From the NCBI RefSeq assembly GCF_000185365.1, contig NZ_GL622241.1, forward strand, positions 336,994-400,993: a DNA stretch of 64,000 nucleotides, written 5' to 3'. Below are positions 1 through 9,428 of the stretch, piece by piece. The translations under genes were made by a program, and so were the position numbers. Below the pieces are notes generated by a model, which saw only the letters and a list, made by a program, of their open reading frames with translations, searched no databases and was not told where the DNA came from. Position 1 is the stretch's first letter; each line of letters opens with the position of its first letter. Source of the stretch: Enterococcus italicus DSM 15952 (GTDB lineage: Bacteria; Bacillota; Bacilli; Lactobacillales; Enterococcaceae).

Positions 1-167
1 CCTGCCCATAATGGACCGAACAGCATGCCCATGATAATCGTGGGCACAAATGAAAAGGATAAACGTAGGTACTGTGTTTCAATCCCTAACACTTGGGAAA
101 GGACCACTTGCAGAGCTACTAATAGCCCCATCGTGGCAATCATGCGCGTGGTTATTTTTTGTTTCAT
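1..167 (-). CDS. folT: Folate ECF transporter S component FolT (partial, 3' end beyond window)
   Basis: Reading leftward from an ATG at 165-167 gives about 55 residues of a hydrophobic protein that begins MKQKITTRMIATMGLLVALQ and contains the IETQYLRLSF and FVPTIIMGMLFGPLWAG stretches typical of the folate-specific S component of energy-coupling-factor transporters. FolT binds folate in the membrane and associates with the shared EcfA/A'/T module. A ribosome binding site (AAAGGAG) sits 10 nt upstream. The call is strengthened by a tetrahydrofolate riboswitch immediately upstream. The gene runs off the left edge, so only the first two membrane segments are seen. Confidence 0.85.
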   Translation of the reverse strand, partial: MKQKITTRMIATMGLLVALQVVLSQVLGIETQYLRLSFSFVPTIIMGMLFGPLWA

Positions 168-202
168 ACGAAGCATCTCCTTTAAGAGTTGCTACATCAA
201 AT

Positions 203-300
203 ATGCAGCGAATGCGAAAATAAAACCGCGGAAGCGAATTCCTTCGTCCAGAAAGCAACATCCCATCTTTCCAGCACTTGACGCTTTATTTTCTACTCTG
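203..300 (-). promoter_or_regulatory. Tetrahydrofolate (THF) riboswitch upstream of folT
   Basis: The minus-strand leader contains, in order, AGAGTAGA, GCGTCAAGTG, GATGGGATGTTGC, GGACGAAGG, CCGCGG and GCATTCGCT. This order and spacing match my memory of the THF riboswitch consensus (GAGUAGA / GCGUUAAGUG / GGGAUGU / ACGAA / CGCGGU / GCAUNCGCU). The outer helix pairs AAAATAAA with TTTTATTTT. It lies between a promoter and folT, so it should reduce folate uptake when cellular THF is high. Confidence 0.88.
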
Positions 301-328
301 ATTTTATTTGTGGGAAACCCACGGGCTC

Positions 329-357
329 ACTATACCACAGTACACTTGTTGATACAA
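329..357 (-). promoter_or_regulatory. Promoter of folT
   Basis: On the minus strand TTGTAT (352-357) and TATAGT (329-334) are separated by exactly 17 nt. Transcription would start near 322 and run through the THF riboswitch. The -35 is close to the stop codon of the DegV gene, so folT has its own promoter. Confidence 0.6.
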
Positions 358-358
358 C

Positions 359-1225
359 TTATCTTGCTGTCTTGCCCATCGAAAATAACGCAATGCAGCC
401 ATAGCCAGTATGACTGGCTATCGTCGGACCAAGTGGAAAGTGCTCAACAGGGGTATCTGGTAAGCGTTGGGCGAGTTGCTCGAGTACATAGCTCACACTC
501 TCTTCATCGCCACTGTGCGCCAAATAGAGTTGATTCAAAATAGTAAGGTCAAACTCTTTTTCTGTCGCATCAAGAATCGTCTTCAGAGCTTTCATGCGAC
601 CACGCGCCTTACCGATTGTCTGTAATTTTCCTTCTGTATCGACGTGGATAATCGGTTTAATATTTAACAATCCGCCAATTGCGGCTGCTGTCTTAGAGAT
701 ACGACCACCACGTTCCAAATGACCCAAATCATCAACGGTAACCCAAGAACGGACATGCTCCTTGTACGTTTCAAGCCAAGCCACCACCTCTTGAAGTGAG
801 TGATTGGCTTGCTGCATGGCGGCTGCTTGAATGACAAGCAGCCCCTCACCTAAACTTGCGCCTTTTGTATCCACACAATAAATCTCGGCATGCGGATAGT
901 CTTCCTTCACAATCTCGACTGCTTGCAAAGCACTGCTAAACGATCCACTCAAGCCGGAAGAAAAAGCAACATAAAGCAGTGGTATTTGTTGTTGTGCATA
1001 AGGTTTAAAATAAGAGAGATACTGTCCAACATTGATTTGTGAAGTTGTTGGCTGTTTGTTTTCCTTTAAGCACTCTAAAAACCATTGGTAATCAAAGGTC
1101 TGTCCTAAGTCATCATCATATTGCTTGCCATCTAGGTCTAATGTCATCGGAATATATGCTACATTGAGTTTGTTTAATACGTCAGCTGGCACATCGCAGC
1201 ACGCATCGGTAATTAGTTGATACAT
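359..1225 (-). CDS. DegV family fatty-acid-binding protein
   Basis: A 288-residue protein with the DegV fold: N-terminal ITDACCDVP, the TSQI ligand-contact motif around residue 60, the GRISK motif around residue 180, and a C-terminal HTGYGCIAL segment. DegV proteins bind a fatty acid in a deep cleft. In Gram-positives the FakB members present the fatty acid to the kinase FakA for phosphorylation and entry into phospholipid synthesis. Whether this copy is a FakB partner cannot be told from sequence alone. RBS AGGAG lies 7 nt before the ATG. It is monocistronic, followed by the folT promoter. Confidence 0.85.
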   Translation of the reverse strand: MYQLITDACCDVPADVLNKLNVAYIPMTLDLDGKQYDDDLGQTFDYQWFLECLKENKQPTTSQINVGQYLSYFKPYAQQQIPLLYVAFSSGLSGSFSSALQAVEIVKEDYPHAEIYCVDTKGASLGEGLLVIQAAAMQQANHSLQEVVAWLETYKEHVRSWVTVDDLGHLERGGRISKTAAAIGGLLNIKPIIHVDTEGKLQTIGKARGRMKALKTILDATEKEFDLTILNQLYLAHSGDEESVSYVLEQLAQRLPDTPVEHFPLGPTIASHTGYGCIALFSMGKTAR

Positions 1226-1304
1226 ATTATTTCTCCTCTTGTTACTCCATTTTCTTTAGTATACCAAAAAAACAGGAGAAACGTCTGAGGCGACTAGCTA
1301 TGCC

Positions 1305-1889
1305 TTAGTCATGATAAGTCGTTGGTTGCTTGAGTTGGGCTTTTTGAAAGACGGGAATGGCGACTCCCTTGCTAATAGTGGTCACCACAAGTAATGCCAG
1401 GTTGTAATCGACAAAACTATGAATCACGCCTCCGACACCCATCAATCCAAATAAGAAGACATAGAAATTTCCATCCACTGTCGTTCCAGCGGCATTGCCA
1501 GTCGCAAAAAAGAGCCATACGACAGATATCTCAATCAATGTATGAATCAAGGCAATGACCAGATTATAGACTTGAAAAGCTCCTTTGTGTAGCACAATTT
1601 CCGGATGCTTCTTTAAATACACCGCCCCTAAAACGGCAAAGACCAGATGCGACAATGCTCTCATCGCAATAATAAATGGTGTCGTCATTAAAAACCCAAA
1701 TGCGGTACCGATCGCAACGGCTACAGCCATCCCTGGTGAAAAAAACATCGCAATCATTAGTGGCACATGGCTAGCAAGTGTAAAAGAAGCTGGACCAATG
1801 ACAATCTTTGGCATTACCATCGGAATAAGAATCCCCATGGCAATAAGTAGTGCAGATATGGTAAGTTGACGTACTTTCGTTGTTTTCAT
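1305..1889 (-). CDS. niaX: ECF transporter S component, probably niacin-specific (NiaX)
   Basis: A 194-residue, very hydrophobic protein with about six membrane segments. The N-terminal helix has small residues spaced as in S components (ISALLIAMGILIPMV), used for docking to the ECF module. The substrate assignment rests mainly on context: two 12-bp GTGTCTTGACAC palindromes flank its promoter, and this matches the NiaR (YrxA) niacin-repressor operator as I remember it. The 194-residue length is normal for S components. Other S-component specificities (queuosine precursor, for example) are possible but do not fit the operator. Confidence 0.72.
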   Translation of the reverse strand: MKTTKVRQLTISALLIAMGILIPMVMPKIVIGPASFTLASHVPLMIAMFFSPGMAVAVAIGTAFGFLMTTPFIIAMRALSHLVFAVLGAVYLKKHPEIVLHKGAFQVYNLVIALIHTLIEISVVWLFFATGNAAGTTVDGNFYVFLFGLMGVGGVIHSFVDYNLALLVVTTISKGVAIPVFQKAQLKQPTTYHD

Positions 1890-1906
1890 GCTCGTTTCCC
1901 CTTAAT

Positions 1907-1918
1907 GTGTCAAGACAC
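1907..1918. promoter_or_regulatory. NiaR-like operator, promoter-proximal copy
   Basis: GTGTCAAGACAC, a 12-bp near-perfect inverted repeat just downstream of the predicted niaX start site. It is identical to the copy at 1954-1965, and the two centres are 47 bp apart (4.5 helical turns). Confidence 0.65.
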
Positions 1919-1931
1919 GTTTGATACTTGT

Positions 1932-1960
1932 ATTGTAGTGGGAATATCGTGAGGTGTCAA
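1932..1960 (-). promoter_or_regulatory. Promoter of niaX
   Basis: Minus strand TTGACA (1955-1960), 17-nt spacer, TACAAT (1932-1937). The -35 hexamer is embedded in the upstream operator, so repressor binding would directly exclude RNA polymerase. Confidence 0.75.
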
Positions 1961-1965
1961 GACAC
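1954..1965. promoter_or_regulatory. NiaR-like operator overlapping the niaX -35 box
   Basis: Second exact copy of GTGTCAAGACAC. It contains the -35 TTGACA on the minus strand. Paired with 1907-1918 it brackets the niaX promoter. Confidence 0.65.
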
Positions 1966-1966
1966 A

Positions 1967-2000
1967 TTAAAAAAGAAAGAATCAATTGCTTGATTCTTTC
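1967..2000 (-). terminator. Intrinsic terminator of the tatD-rnmV-rsmA operon
   Basis: Perfect 11-bp stem (GAAAGAATCAA / TTGATTCTTTC) with a 4-nt loop, followed on the minus strand by TTTTTT. It lies 10 nt after the rsmA stop codon and just upstream of the niaX operator. Confidence 0.85.
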
Positions 2001-2009
2001 CAATTCTTT

Positions 2010-3465
<1,456 letters not shown>

Positions 3466-3469
<4 letters not shown>

Positions 3470-4242
3470 GCAAATGCTCCAATCCGAAACAATCGATGAG
3501 CATTTTCTGTCGTTTGTGCTGCGACTTGTTCGACGGTCATTTCGCGTAATTCAGCAATTTTTTCGACTACGTAGCGCGTGTAGCCAGGTTCATTGCGCTT
3601 GCCTCGATATGGAACGGGTGCTAAATAAGGTGCATCCGTTTCGACCAGTAGTCGATCGAGTGGCACGATTTGAGCAGCTGCTTGGACAGCGGTTGCTTTT
3701 TTAAATGTCACCACGCCACTAAAGGAAAGATGCATACCCAATGCCAAAAATCTCTCCGCCCACGTAGCATCGCCACTAAAGCTATGCATAATACCGCCTC
3801 GTACAGGTACGCCTTCCTCTTTTAGAATCCGATAGGTGTCCTCCATCGCGTCACGGGTATGAATGCTAATGGGTAAGTTAACTTCTTTTGCTAACGCTAC
3901 TTGACGGCGAAAGACGGCTTCTTGCACTTCCTTAGGGTCTTCCATCCAATAATAATCTAAGCCAATCTCACCTAACCCGACAACTTTGGGGCCAGTCAGC
4001 TTCTCACGCAAGTCTTGCTCGATTTCATTTGTATAGGAGCCGGCTTCAGTCGGATGCCAGCCGATAATACTATAGATATGGTCATATTGTTGGCTTAATG
4101 CGAGTGATTTGGCTATCGTCGGAGTGTCAAACCCCACCACCGCCATCTCGGTGACACCTAAATCAGTGGCACGCGCGATTGTCTCAGGTATATCTGCTTG
4201 AAATTGTTCTGCATTTAAATGAGTGTGTGTATCAAAAATCAT
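3466..4242 (-). CDS. TatD family metal-dependent hydrolase (DNase)
   Basis: A 258-residue TIM-barrel hydrolase of the TatD/YabD family. Metal ligands are visible: DTHTHL at the N terminus, E in [11 protein letters not shown] (about residue 95), [13 protein letters not shown] and ETDAPYLAP. Family members are 3'-5' exonucleases acting on single-stranded or damaged DNA. First gene of the tatD-rnmV-rsmA operon; the RBS is GGAGGAGAG. The 155 bp upstream contain an AGTGAA-N9-TTCACT inverted repeat at 4290-4310 that I cannot assign. Confidence 0.92.
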
Positions 4243-4397
4243 GTGTGGCTCTCCTCCTCATCTTCATGCTTACAATAGCATATTTTCCAAGTGAACGGGA
4301 ACGATTCACTCAAAACTTTTGAAAATTTCCGTCTTGCGTCCGAGTTCAATTGTCGCTTCACAGCGTATACTAATGGTAACTTGAAAGGAGACTTGCT

Positions 4398-4985
4398 ATG
4401 TTGCATTCACTATCCTCAATTTTGCGTACACCTAAAAACCCATCTGAAAGCCAACAGTCTTGGAGTCACTGGGTCTTGATTGCTCTTTTCGGCGTGCTAT
4501 GTTTTGTCCCAATTTCAGGCAAATTATTGTTTATTCTCGGCTTTGTCTTATTAGCCGCTTTTATTAAAGGCCCTTTGATGATTGTCGTCAGTGCCATCTT
4601 TGCGTTTTTGATTAGCTTGATTCCTCCGCTAGCATGGGTGCTTTCCCTATTTTTTGTCATCAATGAGCTTTTCTTTTTAGCTCGTAACTGGCGGTTTGGT
4701 CTAATTGCCGGATTCTTTTTCACCTATCCCTTTTTGCGTCTTTTAATTGAGCGAGCCTTACCTTATCCTCCACTATGGGAAAAATTCGGAACGATTATAA
4801 TCGGTATTCTGTTCTTTTATAGTCTACTGGTCTGGTTCTATCGTAAAAATCCAAATAGTCATGCCCTAGTTTGGTCCATTGTGTCACTTCCATTTGATTG
4901 CTTGGTACGCTTTTTCCCTCGATTCAGCCGCTCAAGTCAAGTCGCAAAACGTGCTAGTAAAAAATCGTATCATTTCAAAAAATAA
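4398..4985 (+). CDS. Hypothetical multi-pass membrane protein
   Basis: I do not recognise this 195-residue protein. After about 25 polar N-terminal residues, four to five hydrophobic segments cover residues 25-155 (for example WVLIALFGVLCFVPISGKLL and FGTIIIGILFFYSLLVWFY). The C terminus is strongly basic with Ser/Lys-rich residues and is probably cytoplasmic. A good RBS (GAAAGGAG) lies 9 nt before the ATG. It stands alone between the divergent tatD operon and the co-directional phosphoesterase gene. Confidence 0.6.
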   Translation: MLHSLSSILRTPKNPSESQQSWSHWVLIALFGVLCFVPISGKLLFILGFVLLAAFIKGPLMIVVSAIFAFLISLIPPLAWVLSLFFVINELFFLARNWRFGLIAGFFFTYPFLRLLIERALPYPPLWEKFGTIIIGILFFYSLLVWFYRKNPNSHALVWSIVSLPFDCLVRFFPRFSRSSQVAKRASKKSYHFKK

Positions 4986-5073
4986 CTCGTTTATTTTTTT
5001 GAAGTGCGTGATTGCTTTTTCCGAAAAATTCTACTATGCTAAGAGCAGAAACTAAGTAAAGGATGCCTGGCTG

Positions 5074-5949
5074 ATGTATTTACTCTATGCATGTGTGATA
5101 ATTTCCCTGCTTCTATTGATTTACATGGTCATCATTGAGCCAGGAAGATTGACTGCTACACACTATTTTATTCGTAAAAGTAAAAAAACTGTATTAGATG
5201 TCTCTGATGCAGTGGATTTGTACCAAGGAAAGACGAGCTTGACACTGGCCCAATTGAGTGACTTGCATTTTTCCAGCTGGTACGCTCCTCGTCGTCTGAA
5301 TCGCATCATTAAAGAATTTTTGAAAACAAAGCCTGATATGGTCATTTTTACTGGGGACTTAATTGACGACTACGGAAAATGGCCACACAAAAAAACGGCA
5401 GCTTTAGTCGAAAAACTACAAAAAATCCCCGCACCCATGGGGAAGATCGCCATCCTAGGAAACCATGACTACCATCATAATGGCCAGTATTTCGTCAAAG
5501 AAGTATTAAAAAAAGCCGGTTTTACCGTTTTGACAAACGAACAACTCTTTTTCTCAACGGAACAAATCTCACTAACCATTGTCGGTCTTGATGATGATTT
5601 ATATGGTCATCCTGCTTACGACTTTGAAGATACTCTTGCAGAATGGCATTTGCTTTTGACTCATGAACCTGACAGCATTGAAAAAATCCCCGCCATTCAT
5701 CGCTTTGATTTGGTCTTATCGGGGCACAGTCATGGTGGCCAAATTCGCTTGCCTTTTTATCGGAAGACAACTACCGGTGCACTGAAATACACACACGGCC
5801 TATACCTTGTGACGGATCAGACCTTGCTTTCAGTCAATACCGGAATTGGGATGACTGCTCTCCCTGCGCGCTTAGGCGTTGCACCAGAGATTACCTACTA
5901 CCATCTAGAAAAAGAACAAAAAGCTGCCACATTAGTAAAGAAAAAGTAG
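5074..5949 (+). CDS. Membrane-anchored metallophosphoesterase (YkuE/YaeI-type)
   Basis: A 291-residue calcineurin-like phosphoesterase behind an N-terminal membrane anchor (about residues 3-22). The metal-binding signature is complete: LSDLHF, FTGDLIDD, LGNHDYHH, LLTHEPD and LSGHSHGGQ. YaeI/YkuE-type proteins hydrolyse phosphodiesters of lipids such as UDP-diacylglucosamine analogues or act as cell-wall-associated phosphodiesterases; the substrate here is unknown. It sits between the membrane protein at 4.4 kb and a terminator palindrome. Confidence 0.85.
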   Translation: MYLLYACVIISLLLLIYMVIIEPGRLTATHYFIRKSKKTVLDVSDAVDLYQGKTSLTLAQLSDLHFSSWYAPRRLNRIIKEFLKTKPDMVIFTGDLIDDYGKWPHKKTAALVEKLQKIPAPMGKIAILGNHDYHHNGQYFVKEVLKKAGFTVLTNEQLFFSTEQISLTIVGLDDDLYGHPAYDFEDTLAEWHLLLTHEPDSIEKIPAIHRFDLVLSGHSHGGQIRLPFYRKTTTGALKYTHGLYLVTDQTLLSVNTGIGMTALPARLGVAPEITYYHLEKEQKAATLVKKK

Positions 5950-5977
5950 TGTGACAACAGAAATGAACTATCACGAC

Positions 5978-6034
5978 AAAAAGCCATAAAAGTCAAAAGT
6001 TTGAGAAATAACTTCTGGTTTTTATGGTCTTTTT
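5978..6034. terminator. T-family palindrome (copy T1), bidirectional terminator
   Basis: Interrupted palindrome with outer arms AAAAAGCCATAAAA / TTTTATGGTCTTTTT around an AAAAGTTTGAGAAATAACTT core. It separates the convergent phosphoesterase gene and the adhE remnant. The core recurs in eight other terminator-like palindromes in this window. Confidence 0.7.
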
Positions 6035-6069
6035 GCTTGTCGCTGACTATTTCTATCTCAGCGTCTTTT

Positions 6070-6492
6070 TTAGAATTGATCAATTAATAGCTGACGAATT
6101 TCTGCCAATGCCGGCTGGCGTGGATTCGCTGGTGTACATCGATCGTTATAAACCAAGTGATCCAAGGCGCGCGCGATGTCTGCGTAGTCTTTTTACGCAC
6201 GGTATACTTCATAACGCGGATACGGGTTACGCTTCACTTTACCTGAAGCTGCGTTAAACCGAGTGACATGTTGCATCGCAATTGTAATCACCAACCCATG
6301 TGGCAATCCAAACTCCCCACCTGTTTTGTGTGCCAATGAGTGATTGATGCCTAAGAATGCATTTGAGAAGGCCATGCCCCCTAATGTTGCGGCATAGTGC
6401 ATATTCGTACGTGCTCGCTCGCTTTGATTCGTGATGGCCACTGGCTGGTCAAACATCACGAAAATGACCCAAGCGCTCGGATAAGGGAACAC
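6070..6492 (-). pseudogene. Decayed 3' remnant of adhE (bifunctional aldehyde-alcohol dehydrogenase)
   Basis: The minus strand encodes pieces of the C-terminal iron-dependent alcohol dehydrogenase domain of AdhE: MHYAATLGGMAFSNAFLG, NHSLAHKTGGEFGLPHGL, VKRNPYPRYEVYRA, then an in-frame TAA (near 6190), KDYADIAR, and the AdhE terminus CTPANPRQPALAEIRQLL-IDQF ending with a stop at 6070-6072. About 50 codons normally found between the KDYADIAR and CTPANPRQP blocks are missing. Upstream of about 6490 similarity fades and stops appear in all frames. The iron-binding histidines of the HSLAHK and LPHG motifs persist, but no functional enzyme can be made. Confidence 0.85.
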
Positions 6493-6573
6493 TTGAAACG
6501 CTAGCCAAACTATAATAGCAAAGCCACAATACTCCCTACTACCTACAAGATGACTTTCGCGAATAGCTGCATG

Positions 6574-7314
6574 CTAGCCCTCCTTTTCTTTCGTCTGGTG
6601 GCGCTTAACAAATGCACTCGCCTCTTTTTGTATTTCTTTTAAGTCGACACCTTGTTGTTGTGCTGCAAACAGACAGCCACAATAACATTGTCGGTAGATA
6701 TCGTATTCTTTACACATTTCAACCGATCGTTTGTAGCCATTATTTTTTTTGAAATCACTCGGCAAATAACTCGTATCGAAAAATTCTTGAATATCAATCC
6801 CGATTTGATTAATGAGTTGACTGTTCTTTTTCGGTGAAAGAGTCAACGCTGAACCAAAATAATCGTATCCTTCTTCGGCTGCTTTTTTTGCTACTATATC
6901 CAGTCGCATTTGAAAGCATGCCGTACAGCGTTTGCCGCCTTCTGGTTCTTGCGTGAGTTCTTTTTCTTTGACCATTTGAATAAAGACATTTGGCTCATAC
7001 GGTGCGGCTAAAAATCGTACTTGGTTGCCAGTTTTTTGATTAAAGGCTGTGATGAATTCCTCTTGAACAATTTTGCGGCGCTCGTACTCAGCACGAGGAT
7101 GGATATTACTGTTGGCAAAATAGATGGTAATATCGGCAATATCAGCCAAGTATTCTAGCGTATACGTACTACACGGCGCACAACAACTATGCAACAAAAT
7201 AGTTGGCCGTCGCTTTTCATCTTGCCATTTTTGCATCATTTTTTGCAGCACGCGATCATAGTTTACTTTTTGATTGGGGTTCATGGTCGCCAATACTTCT
7301 AACACATTAATCAT
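6574..7314 (-). CDS. queH: Epoxyqueuosine reductase QueH
   Basis: QueH performs the last step of queuosine synthesis, reducing epoxyqueuosine in tRNA, and replaces the cobalamin enzyme QueG. The 246-residue protein has the diagnostic cysteine clusters: HSCCAPCS (about residues 43-50), KRCTACFQMRL, and the C-terminal YRQCYCGC that binds the Fe-S cluster, together with the SALTLSPKKNSQ segment. RBS AAGGAG is 9 nt from the chosen ATG. Monocistronic, with the adhE remnant downstream. Confidence 0.94.
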   Translation of the reverse strand: MINVLEVLATMNPNQKVNYDRVLQKMMQKWQDEKRRPTILLHSCCAPCSTYTLEYLADIADITIYFANSNIHPRAEYERRKIVQEEFITAFNQKTGNQVRFLAAPYEPNVFIQMVKEKELTQEPEGGKRCTACFQMRLDIVAKKAAEEGYDYFGSALTLSPKKNSQLINQIGIDIQEFFDTSYLPSDFKKNNGYKRSVEMCKEYDIYRQCYCGCLFAAQQQGVDLKEIQKEASAFVKRHQTKEKEG

Positions 7315-7387
7315 CTTTTCGCACTCCTTGTTTTCTCTCGATATTATTTTATCAAGGAAACGAGGCGTTGTATAGAAGGTGCAGAAT

Positions 7388-7418
7388 ACAAAAAAACTCG
7401 ACCCACTTCGGCCGAGTT
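7388..7418 (-). terminator. Intrinsic terminator of the femX-like gene
   Basis: Minus strand AACTCGGCC / GGTCGAGTT 9-bp stem, 6-nt loop, followed by seven or more T residues, immediately after the stop codon at 7425. Confidence 0.85.
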
Positions 7419-7424
7419 CTTGAC

Positions 7425-8435
7425 TTATTTATTTAAAAATGTTTGATAGTATTCTTCATTATAGACTTTATCAATTTCACCGATGTATTCTGTCGCACCA
7501 TTCGGACGAGTAAACATATACTTAAATTGATACAAGCTATCTGAGTTGTCTGGTGCAAATACGCCACCTAGGTCATAAAATTCTTTGCCTAACGCTAATG
7601 CCCACTGCATCCCCACCCAGTTTACAAGGTAAGGGGCCATTAATACTTGATTTTCATGGGTACTGCCTGCGTACATGTACCAAACATAGTTGCCATACGC
7701 AAAGTCTAGACCTGCTGCATCAGGCTTACCATCGACCTCTACAATCACAATTCGCATTAACCCGCGCTCTAAGAAGGCGTCAGCTAAGCGCTCAAAATAA
7801 GAAAATGGTCGATAACTAATACCATGACGCTCACTCGTCTTTTTGTGCAAATCATAAAAAATGGCTAAATCATCACGATTGTCACTTAATCGATACGTCA
7901 AACCATTCTTTAAGGCATAACGAATCCGGTAACGGGTCTTACCATAAAAGGACGCCATCAGTTCTTCATCTGATGAAAATGCGCGTAAATCCACGCGCAT
8001 CGTGTAGCGTGGTTGAATCGTCGCCTTACCTGATACGTTACGGTTACGTACATGATAGCCTGCTTCACGAAAAGCTTCACTGACTTCTTCTGAATACGCC
8101 CACTCTGGATCCATCCGTAATAAAAACACATTTTTTTCTCTTAACGTTGCTTCTGCCTCGGCAATTAGTCGGTCCAAAATTTGTGGTGACTGCTCATTGA
8201 CTGCCGGACCTTTTGATACATAAGCAAAGACTTGTCCTTCTGTTTGTTCGATCATTAAGATAGACATCGCCGCAACAATCTTTTGATCTTCTTCTAAATA
8301 CACTTCTAATGGTTCCCAATTATCTTTTACATGCGCCCATTGAGGGTCTTGGGTAATCGCTGTGTAAGTTGCTTGCTCTACGAATGATTGGTAAGCAGCT
8401 TTTTCTTGTTCATTTTGTTGGTTTACGATCGGCAT
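7425..8435 (-). CDS. FemABX peptidoglycan interpeptide-bridge aminoacyltransferase (FemX-like)
   Basis: FemABX enzymes transfer an amino acid from aminoacyl-tRNA to the lysine side chain of peptidoglycan precursors. At 336 residues, without the long coiled-coil arm of staphylococcal FemA/B, this protein has the size of Weissella viridescens FemX, the L-alanine ligase acting on UDP-MurNAc-pentapeptide. Segments also resemble that protein as I recall it: TQDPQWAHVKDNWEPLEVYL, FAYVSKGP, RIRYALKNGL, SERHGISYRP, YMYAGS, DLGG and EYIGEIDKV. The two GNAT-like subdomains are complete. The amino acid added cannot be read from the sequence; alanine is the best guess. Confidence 0.87.
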   Translation of the reverse strand: MPIVNQQNEQEKAAYQSFVEQATYTAITQDPQWAHVKDNWEPLEVYLEEDQKIVAAMSILMIEQTEGQVFAYVSKGPAVNEQSPQILDRLIAEAEATLREKNVFLLRMDPEWAYSEEVSEAFREAGYHVRNRNVSGKATIQPRYTMRVDLRAFSSDEELMASFYGKTRYRIRYALKNGLTYRLSDNRDDLAIFYDLHKKTSERHGISYRPFSYFERLADAFLERGLMRIVIVEVDGKPDAAGLDFAYGNYVWYMYAGSTHENQVLMAPYLVNWVGMQWALALGKEFYDLGGVFAPDNSDSLYQFKYMFTRPNGATEYIGEIDKVYNEEYYQTFLNK

Positions 8436-8574
8436 TGCAATTCACTCTTTCTCATACAAGATTTCCCTTTTTCATTCATTCTCCCTATTTATTGAATCAT
8501 AGTTACAGAAAAGAGTAAAGAATCTTTCCTTTTTTATAAGCTTTGTCTTTTTTTAAAACTATCCAAAAGTAAGA

Positions 8575-8591
8575 ACTTATTTATTATAAGA
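8575..8591. promoter_or_regulatory. Palindromic operator candidate upstream of the azoreductase
   Basis: ACTTATTTATTATAAGA, an inverted repeat (CTTAT-N5-ATAAG). It overlaps the region where the -35 box would lie for a TATGAT -10 at 8607-8612. It resembles the 17-bp palindrome at 38414-38430 upstream of an aldehyde dehydrogenase gene. Confidence 0.4.
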
Positions 8592-8667
8592 CATTTTAAA
8601 ATAGTGTATGATATTTTTGTGGGAATCGCCCATATGAAAATATTTTAGAATAGGTGGAAAATTATTT

Positions 8668-9285
8668 ATGAAAAACGTTTTAGTTGTCAAAGCAAATAAC
8701 CGTCCAGACGGCGTTTCAACAGCAATGTTCAATAAATTTGTTGAAAACTTGGATGCATCTAAAGTTGAAGTTGATACATTTGATGTCTACGCACAAGAAA
8801 TGCCATATATCGGTCAAACATTATTTGACGCATTTGGTAAATTAGCTGCTGGTGAACCTTTCTCTAGCGACGAACAAAAATTAATGGACGTTCGCCAAGT
8901 AGTGCAAGATAAATTTTCTAAAGCAGACGTAGTTGTTTTTGCTTTCCCAATGTGGAACTTAACAATTCCAGCTGCTTTGCATACATTCATCGACTACATC
9001 TTCCAAGCTGGTTACACTTTCTCATACAACGAAGATGGATCAATGAACCAACTACAAGCTGGTAAAGAAGTAATCTTACTTAATGCTCGTGGCGGTGTCT
9101 ACTCTGGTGAAGGTGCTGCGATGGAAACTGCTGTATCTTACATGCAAAAAACATTCGGTGCAATGTTTGGCATGAACATCATCGAAGAAGTAATCATTGA
9201 AGGTCACAATGCAGACCCTTCAAGAACACAAGAAATTATCGCTGCTGGCTTAGACCGCGTAGCTGAGGCTGCTAAAGCTTTATAA
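8668..9285 (+). CDS. azoR: FMN-dependent NADH-azoreductase
   Basis: A 205-residue flavodoxin-fold quinone/azo reductase of the AzoR/AcpD family; Enterococcus AzoA (208 residues) is the closest type. Motifs seen: VVKANNRPDGVST (FMN phosphate site, residues 6-18), FAFPMWNLTIPAALHTFIDY (about 91-110) and LLNARGGVYSG (about 139-149). These enzymes reduce quinones, nitro- and azo-compounds by two-electron transfer and act in thiol/electrophile defence. Monocistronic, with a strong terminator behind it and a palindrome at its promoter, suggesting redox- or electrophile-responsive control. Confidence 0.93.
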   Translation: MKNVLVVKANNRPDGVSTAMFNKFVENLDASKVEVDTFDVYAQEMPYIGQTLFDAFGKLAAGEPFSSDEQKLMDVRQVVQDKFSKADVVVFAFPMWNLTIPAALHTFIDYIFQAGYTFSYNEDGSMNQLQAGKEVILLNARGGVYSGEGAAMETAVSYMQKTFGAMFGMNIIEEVIIEGHNADPSRTQEIIAAGLDRVAEAAKAL

Positions 9286-9300
9286 TTTTAATACTATTTT

Positions 9301-9333
9301 ACGAGATTGAGTTATGCTCAGTCTCGTTTTTTT
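9301..9333 (+). terminator. Intrinsic terminator of azoR
   Basis: ACGAGATTGAG / CTCAGTCTCGT stem with one mismatch, 5-nt loop, followed by a run of eight T residues, 15 nt after the stop codon. Confidence 0.9.
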
Positions 9334-9428
9334 ATTGTACGTATTCTTTGACAGTAACTCAAAATTTTTTTATTCTTAAATAACCAAATAATTAGTTATT
9401 TAGATATTTACTTGAAAGGATACCAATT

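Noticed and set aside
25..543. Long plus-strand open frame at the left edge
   Set aside because: It runs antisense over folT, the THF riboswitch and the end of the DegV gene; it has no RBS and an unlikely composition.
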